Notes under the pieces: model-generated
Told to the model about the DNA's origin: nothing
The model's database searches: none
What the model saw: the letters and a program-made list of their open reading frames with translations, nothing else
Origin: Methanoculleus marisnigri
GTDB taxonomy: Archaea > Halobacteriota > Methanomicrobia > Methanomicrobiales > Methanoculleaceae
Reading direction: 5' to 3'
Length of the DNA stretch: 8,409 nt
NCBI GenBank assembly: GCA_002503885.1
Contig: DASQ01000059.1
Location: 1-8,409, forward strand
Shown: piece after piece, positions 5,015 through 8,409 of the stretch
How positions within the stretch are numbered: the stretch's first letter is position 1
How the letters are laid out: the number at the start of each line of letters is the position of its first letter
Translations under genes and position numbers: made by a program

Positions 5015-5035
5015 GACGTACTCTTCTCCTTCCGT

Positions 5036-5827
5036 TCAGATATTCGTGCCGTCAAAGATGCCCCTGAGTTCATCCGTGGCACGAAACGCCGTGCAGTCGA
5101 GCGTGATGGGCGTGACGGAGATGTTGCCTTTCTGCACCGCATGCACGTCGGTCCCCTCCTCCGCATCCTCGTGCAGCGGGCCGTCGATCCAGTAGTAGGG
5201 GCGCCCGCGGGGGTCGAGGCGTTCTTCCACGCCGGTGTAGAAGAGTTTCTCGGCAAGACGGGTGATCTCGTAGCCGCCGCGCACCGGTGCCGGGATGTTC
5301 ACGTTGATGACATGAGCACCCTTCGGGAACCCGTTTTTGAGGATCTTCTCGCAGACCTCACGAACCACCCGCTTTGCATCGAAGAACCGGTCCGTGATCC
5401 TCGAGGGGTCGTCGAACTTCTCGCCCTGGTCCTCCACCTGCAGCGAGAAGGCAAGGGACGGCACGCCCTGGTTGGACGCTTCGAGTGCGGCCCCGACGGT
5501 GCCCGAGGTCATGATGGACTCGTAGGAGAGGTTCTCACCGATATTGACGCCGCTGACCACGAGGTCCGGGTTCAGGTGCAGCGCAAACAGCCCGATGATC
5601 ACGGAGTCGGTCGGTTTCCCGCCGACCGAGTATGCCGGCACCCCGTTCATCGTCACCCGGGTTGCGCGGATAGGCTCGAAGATGGAGATCGATCGTCCTA
5701 CGGCGCTCTGCTGGGTGGCAGGCGCGACCACGGTGACGTCGGCTATCGGCGCGAGCGCGTCGTATGCCGCCCAGAGTCCCGTGGACGTGATCCCATCATC
5801 GTTGGTGAGCAGTATCTTCGGTTTCAT
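5036..5827 (-). CDS. surE: 5'/3'-nucleotidase SurE
   Basis: This 263-residue protein is a metal-dependent phosphatase that removes phosphate from nucleoside monophosphates. The N-terminal LLTNDDG (N9-D10-D11) supplies metal ligands, QQSAVGRS has S41, and SGVNIGEN has N95 as a further ligand. The GKPTDSVIIG segment corresponds to the family's GTPADCV block. Length is typical (about 250-265). It is first in a minus-strand pair with rpiA, which could connect nucleotide salvage to ribose 5-phosphate, though the pairing may simply be positional. There is no clear Shine-Dalgarno element at normal spacing. A TATA-like sequence 33 bases upstream suggests a near-leaderless message. Confidence 0.96.
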   Translation of the reverse strand: MKPKILLTNDDGITSTGLWAAYDALAPIADVTVVAPATQQSAVGRSISIFEPIRATRVTMNGVPAYSVGGKPTDSVIIGLFALHLNPDLVVSGVNIGENLSYESIMTSGTVGAALEASNQGVPSLAFSLQVEDQGEKFDDPSRITDRFFDAKRVVREVCEKILKNGFPKGAHVINVNIPAPVRGGYEITRLAEKLFYTGVEERLDPRGRPYYWIDGPLHEDAEEGTDVHAVQKGNISVTPITLDCTAFRATDELRGIFDGTNI

Positions 5828-5910
5828 CCTTATCTATAGGGAAGGTTCCCGCGCATCAAATACTTGCCCGATCGTCAGGGTCAAATCTATTGTAGCCAAC
5901 CAGTACTGCG
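5828..5910. promoter_or_regulatory. divergent promoter region between surE and mfnD
   Basis: These 83 bp must hold promoters for both directions. Toward surE, AAGTATTTGAT (5865-5855, minus strand) is the best TATA candidate, about 33 bases from the ATG. Toward mfnD, TCAAATCTATTG (5881-5892) is centred about 25 bases before the ATG at 5911, and no Shine-Dalgarno sequence lies between, so mfnD is probably leaderless. Both boxes are weak matches to the archaeal consensus. Confidence 0.5.
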
Positions 5911-6798
5911 ATGAAGGCAATTCTCGCCGAATACACCGTATGCAACGACCCCGAGCTTGCGCCGGAAGGCGCTGCCATGCTCGCCGCGATACGCGAGAGT
6001 TTTGAGAGGTGCGGCTACGAGGTGGTGACCCCGGAGCGGCCCGACTTTGAGGGCGAGATCCGGAGGCTCGCGCCGGGGTGCGATGTGGGGCTGGTGATTG
6101 CGCCGGACCGCCTCCTCTTCCGGTACACGCAGATCCTCGAAGGGCTCACCCACAACGTCGGGTGCGGGAGCATGAATGCGGCCGTCTGCGCCAACAAACA
6201 GCGGACGGCAGCGATCCTCTCCCGGAACGGGGTGGCGGTCCCCCCCGATGCCGGCGAAGGGAGGAGGATCGTCAAGCCCGTTACGGGCTGCGGCGCCCAG
6301 GGAGTCAGGCTGACGGACGAGGAGCCGGGCGCCGGCGAGTTCGCCCAGGCCTACGTCGAGGGGGAGACGCTGAGCGTGAGCCTCGTGGGGAGCCGGGTGA
6401 CCGGCAACGTCTGCGAGTACTACTCGGGCAACCCCCCGCTCCTGCTTGCCGTCAACCGGCAGGAGATCGCCGTCGGAGACGACGGGAGGGTCCGGTACCT
6501 CGGGGGCGAGACCCCTGTCCACCCCGACCGCGAGGAAGAGATCGTCGAGGTCGCCGTCCGGGCGATGAACATCCTCGGGTGCCAGGGGTATGCCGGGATC
6601 GACATCATCGCCGGAGACCGGATCTACGTCGTCGACGTCAACCCGAGACCCACGACCAGCCTGGTCGGGATCGCGAGCGTAATGGAGGAGGAGATCGCCG
6701 ATATCCTCGTCAAAGCATCGCACGGCGAAGCGCCGGCAGAGGTGCACCTCTCCGGGAGCGTGCGGTTCGATAAGGACGGGAGGATCAGCCGGCTATGA
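5911..6798 (+). CDS. mfnD: tyramine--L-glutamate ligase (ATP-grasp), methanofuran biosynthesis
   Basis: This 295-residue ATP-grasp enzyme resembles MfnD (MJ0815 type), which couples tyramine to the gamma-carboxyl of glutamate using ATP, giving gamma-glutamyltyramine for methanofuran. Visible ATP-grasp features are K96 in CANKQRT (ATP-binding lysine), the glycine-rich VKPVTGCGAQG (121-131), YVEGETLSVS, and the metal-binding block DVNPRPTTS (D242, N244). The more usual acid in the last block is Glu, so Asp is a mild change. The N-terminal third is the substrate-side domain and is variable in the family. The stop overlaps the start of mfnF in ATGA, implying translational coupling, and the partner's role in the same pathway supports the call. 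Other small ATP-grasp ligases are the alternative if the substrate has changed. Confidence 0.88.
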   Translation: MKAILAEYTVCNDPELAPEGAAMLAAIRESFERCGYEVVTPERPDFEGEIRRLAPGCDVGLVIAPDRLLFRYTQILEGLTHNVGCGSMNAAVCANKQRTAAILSRNGVAVPPDAGEGRRIVKPVTGCGAQGVRLTDEEPGAGEFAQAYVEGETLSVSLVGSRVTGNVCEYYSGNPPLLLAVNRQEIAVGDDGRVRYLGGETPVHPDREEEIVEVAVRAMNILGCQGYAGIDIIAGDRIYVVDVNPRPTTSLVGIASVMEEEIADILVKASHGEAPAEVHLSGSVRFDKDGRISRL

Positions 6799-7721
6799 TC
6801 GGCATCGATATCGGCGGTGCGAACCTCAAGGTCGTCGACGACGCCGGCATGCATATCCACTACTGTCCGCTCTGGCAGGGCGCGCCGCTCGCCGAGCTTC
6901 TCGAACCGTACGCCGAACCTGCGGCCGTGGTGATGAGCGGGGAACTGGCGGACTGCTTTGCAAGCAAGATCGAAGGCATCCGGTGGATTGTCGGGACCGT
7001 CCAGGCGGCCATCCCCGACGCCGCCTTCTACGGCACCGACGCGGCGTTCCATACCCGGCCGGTCCCGGCCCTTGCCGCCGCGAACTGGCTGGCATCGGCC
7101 GACTACCTGCGAGAGGAGTATGCCGATGCGGTGCTCCTCGATGTGGGGAGCACCACCGCCGACATCATCCCGTTGAACTGTTTCGAGAGTCTCAAAGGGC
7201 TGACCGACACCCGGCGGCTGCAGAAGCAGTACCTCCTCTACACCGGCATGCTCAGGACGAACGTCGCCACGCTTCTCTCGGCGGTGACGCTGGATGGGAC
7301 GGTAACCCCGGTGAGCACCGAGTACTTCGCTGCAAGCGCCGACGCGCACCTCGTGCTCGGCCAGATCGCTCCGGAAGACTACATCTGCCCCGCACCGGAC
7401 AACGGCGAGAAGACCCGGGATGCGGCGCTCCGGAGGCTGGCCCGGGTTGTCTGCGCCGATCTCGACGAGATCGGGAGAGACGGAGCCACCCAGGTCGCCC
7501 GGCAGTTCTGGGAGACCCAGAGGACGCTGATCGCCCGCGCAGTGGGGCGCGCACTCTTCCGGAGCGGTGCCGGGCGGGTGATCACAGCGGGGATAGGTGC
7601 GGACCTCTTTGCCCGTGAACTCGGCGGCGTCACGCTTGAAGGGGAGATCGGGGAGGTCTCGGATGCACTGCCGGCCTATGCCGTCAGGGAGGTGGCGCTA
7701 CGGCAACGCGCCTGCGACTGA
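6795..7721 (+). CDS. mfnF: methanofuran synthesis enzyme MfnF (hydantoinase/oxoprolinase-like ASKHA family)
   Basis: This 308-residue protein belongs to the family of MJ0863. That enzyme joins gamma-glutamyltyramine to the aminomethylfuran diphosphate, forming the ether-linked core of methanofuran. The family is also found with tetrahydromethanopterin-linked C1 genes in methylotrophs. The actin/sugar-kinase type phosphate loops are visible: GIDIGGANLK (3-12), SGELADCF (48-55), LLDVGSTTADIIP (114-126) with D116, and a C-terminal AGIGADLF block. The length is typical, and the protein ends VALRQRACD before TGA. It is translationally coupled to mfnD by the 4-base overlap. No terminator is seen; the next frame begins inside its 3' end. 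Confidence 0.88.
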   Translation: MIGIDIGGANLKVVDDAGMHIHYCPLWQGAPLAELLEPYAEPAAVVMSGELADCFASKIEGIRWIVGTVQAAIPDAAFYGTDAAFHTRPVPALAAANWLASADYLREEYADAVLLDVGSTTADIIPLNCFESLKGLTDTRRLQKQYLLYTGMLRTNVATLLSAVTLDGTVTPVSTEYFAASADAHLVLGQIAPEDYICPAPDNGEKTRDAALRRLARVVCADLDEIGRDGATQVARQFWETQRTLIARAVGRALFRSGAGRVITAGIGADLFARELGGVTLEGEIGEVSDALPAYAVREVALRQRACD

Positions 7722-7822
7722 CCCTCCTCCTGCTGGCGGTGTCGGTCGTCGTCACGGCACTCTCAGCGATCCTCGGTTTTCCGTTCTTCTTTCTCTGTAA
7801 CAACTCACTTTTAAGAAGTTGA
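7706..7822 (+). pseudogene. remnant of a small membrane-protein gene, no normal start, cut by an insertion
   Basis: The frame (codons starting at 7706, 7709 and so on) is open from 7640 to a TGA at 7820-7822. It encodes R-L-R-L-T-L-L-L-L-A-V-S-V-V-V-T-A-L-S-A-I-L-G-F-P-F-F-F-L, a clean transmembrane helix, then an unrelated tail (CNNSLLRS) read from the insertion-sequence end. The sole ATG/GTG/TTG in this frame before the insertion is a GTG at 7739, in the middle of the helix. An ACG at 7706 sits 11 bases after a near-consensus Shine-Dalgarno GGAGGTG (7688-7694), which suggests a decayed ATG overlapping the end of mfnF. The GFPFFFL segment reminds me of short methanogen proteins with one helix and a zinc-ribbon tail, but that is recollection. 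The missing 3' part may lie beyond the insertion element. Confidence 0.5.
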
Positions 7823-8409
7823 GTTGTTTGCACTCCTCTCACTCGATGAAACCCCAAGTTTTTCTCCCACTATTTCCATAAATTTCTGCTTTTTTTTCTT
7901 TGAGGTTTCGTAAATACTCAAAAGCACCCCAAATATATCTGCTCCGATCCATGTTCTTCGACCCCCGCTAATTTTACGGTGAAGTACACCCTGACGTATT
8001 GCCCGTTCTGCGTCATTATTGTGCCATGGAACATCCTCGTATTGCATGAACGTAAACAGCATATCCTGCCGCTTTCGAAGTTCTTTGGTTATTCGGATAG
8101 CATCTACATCAGACCAGTCTCTATCAAGGAATGCAGTTATCTCTCCCTGGAACTCTTTGCATGCATTTATCCGCTCATCCATAGATGGAGGTGGATCATT
8201 TTCCGTATACTCAATCGCTCGTTTAAGAATCGAACGAATCCCATCAACAAACTCGATAACCTTTTCAGGAGGTCCATCTGTTTTTAAGAATTTTGCTGGT
8301 TGAGAGGTTAAGAGACTCCGTGGTTCTATATTGTGTTTAATCTCTGCTCTCTCCAACCACCTATTCACATGAAGGAGATCAAGCTGATGCCCCGAACACG
8401 TAACGACAT
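7797..8409 (-). mobile_element. IS66-family insertion sequence, one end, continues past the window
   Basis: From about 7797 the composition drops from GC-rich to clearly AT-richer, and a transposase frame occupies almost all of it. The presumed end reads GTAACAACTC, resembling the GTAAG-type termini of IS66 elements, and falls exactly where the membrane-protein frame loses sense. AACAACTCA (7799-7807) and TGAGTTGTT (7820-7828) form a perfect 9-bp inverted pair at the tip. The other end, any accessory frames and any 8-bp target duplication are outside the window. Confidence 0.65.
7811..8409 (-). CDS. IS66-family transposase, C-terminal part, 5' partial
   Basis: On the minus strand the frame is open from the window edge to a TAA at 7813-7811, about 199 residues. 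A GTG at 8368 lies inside the frame and is not the true start, since the reading continues upstream as CSGHQLDLLHV. The C-terminal block HNNDAERAIRQGV, then HRKISGGRRTWIGADIFGVLLSIYET, is the IS66 DDE domain end. The Glu of NNDAERAIR (codon 8008-8006) is the last catalytic acid; the two catalytic Asp residues are outside. The preceding part, with LTSQPAKFL and a helical linker, fits IS66 proteins. The lysine-rich end (SKKKKQKF) and lower GC differ from the neighbouring genes, consistent with acquisition. The last codons run into the terminal inverted repeat. Confidence 0.85.
   Translation of the reverse strand, partial: VVTCSGHQLDLLHVNRWLERAEIKHNIEPRSLLTSQPAKFLKTDGPPEKVIEFVDGIRSILKRAIEYTENDPPPSMDERINACKEFQGEITAFLDRDWSDVDAIRITKELRKRQDMLFTFMQYEDVPWHNNDAERAIRQGVLHRKISGGRRTWIGADIFGVLLSIYETSKKKKQKFMEIVGEKLGVSSSERSANNSTS

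Noticed and set aside
4664..5839. 391-codon plus-strand open frame across rpiA and surE
   Set aside because: Antisense to two well-supported genes with intact catalytic motifs; the translation has no recognisable domain.
6078..6773. 231-codon alternative frame within mfnD
   Set aside because: Arg/Gly-rich frame-shifted shadow of a gene with intact ATP-grasp motifs.

Overview
The window is chromosomal DNA from a methanogenic archaeon. A TATA-binding protein with the two-repeat saddle, TATA-box promoters with little or no leader, and T-run terminators make it archaeal. Two adjacent genes of methanofuran biosynthesis (mfnD, mfnF) make it a methanogen or a close relative. The GC-rich coding style and gene types fit Methanomicrobiales, most likely a Methanoculleus-like organism; this assignment rests on family resemblance, not on a search.

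Layout. (1) 1-280: the 3' end of an IS200/IS605-type tnpB (RNA-guided nuclease), running into the element's right-end hairpin, which would also be the 3' end of its guide RNA. (2) 274-488: a non-coding gap ending in a TATA box and a perfect 20-bp AT-rich palindrome in front of acs. (3) 489-2387: AMP-forming acetyl-CoA synthetase. (4) 2429-2992: TBP, apparently leaderless, with its TATA box inside the T-rich tract that probably ends acs. (5) 2993-3946: about 950 bp with no convincing gene but unusually rich in structure: nested inverted repeats, a four-run G-quadruplex motif, and a GC-rich block behind a TATA-like box that could be an unrecognised RNA. (6) 3947-4327: a small winged-helix regulator, convergent and overlapping by 12 bp with (7) a minus-strand surE-rpiA pair (5827-4316). 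(8) 5911-7721: mfnD-mfnF on the plus strand, divergent from surE across 83 bp and joined by an ATGA overlap. (9) 7640-7822: remains of a small membrane-protein frame just after mfnF, with no normal start codon and apparently cut off by (10) an AT-richer IS66-type element whose transposase (minus strand) runs off the right edge.

Functionally, acs supplies acetyl-CoA from acetate, RpiA serves pentose phosphate interconversion, SurE dephosphorylates nucleoside monophosphates, and MfnD/MfnF make the methanofuran core. The window is bounded by mobile-element pieces on both sides. The parts least explained by known genes are the 3.0-3.95 kb structured region, the acs promoter palindrome, and the broken gene at the IS66 junction. 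I did not find a clear new multi-gene system.
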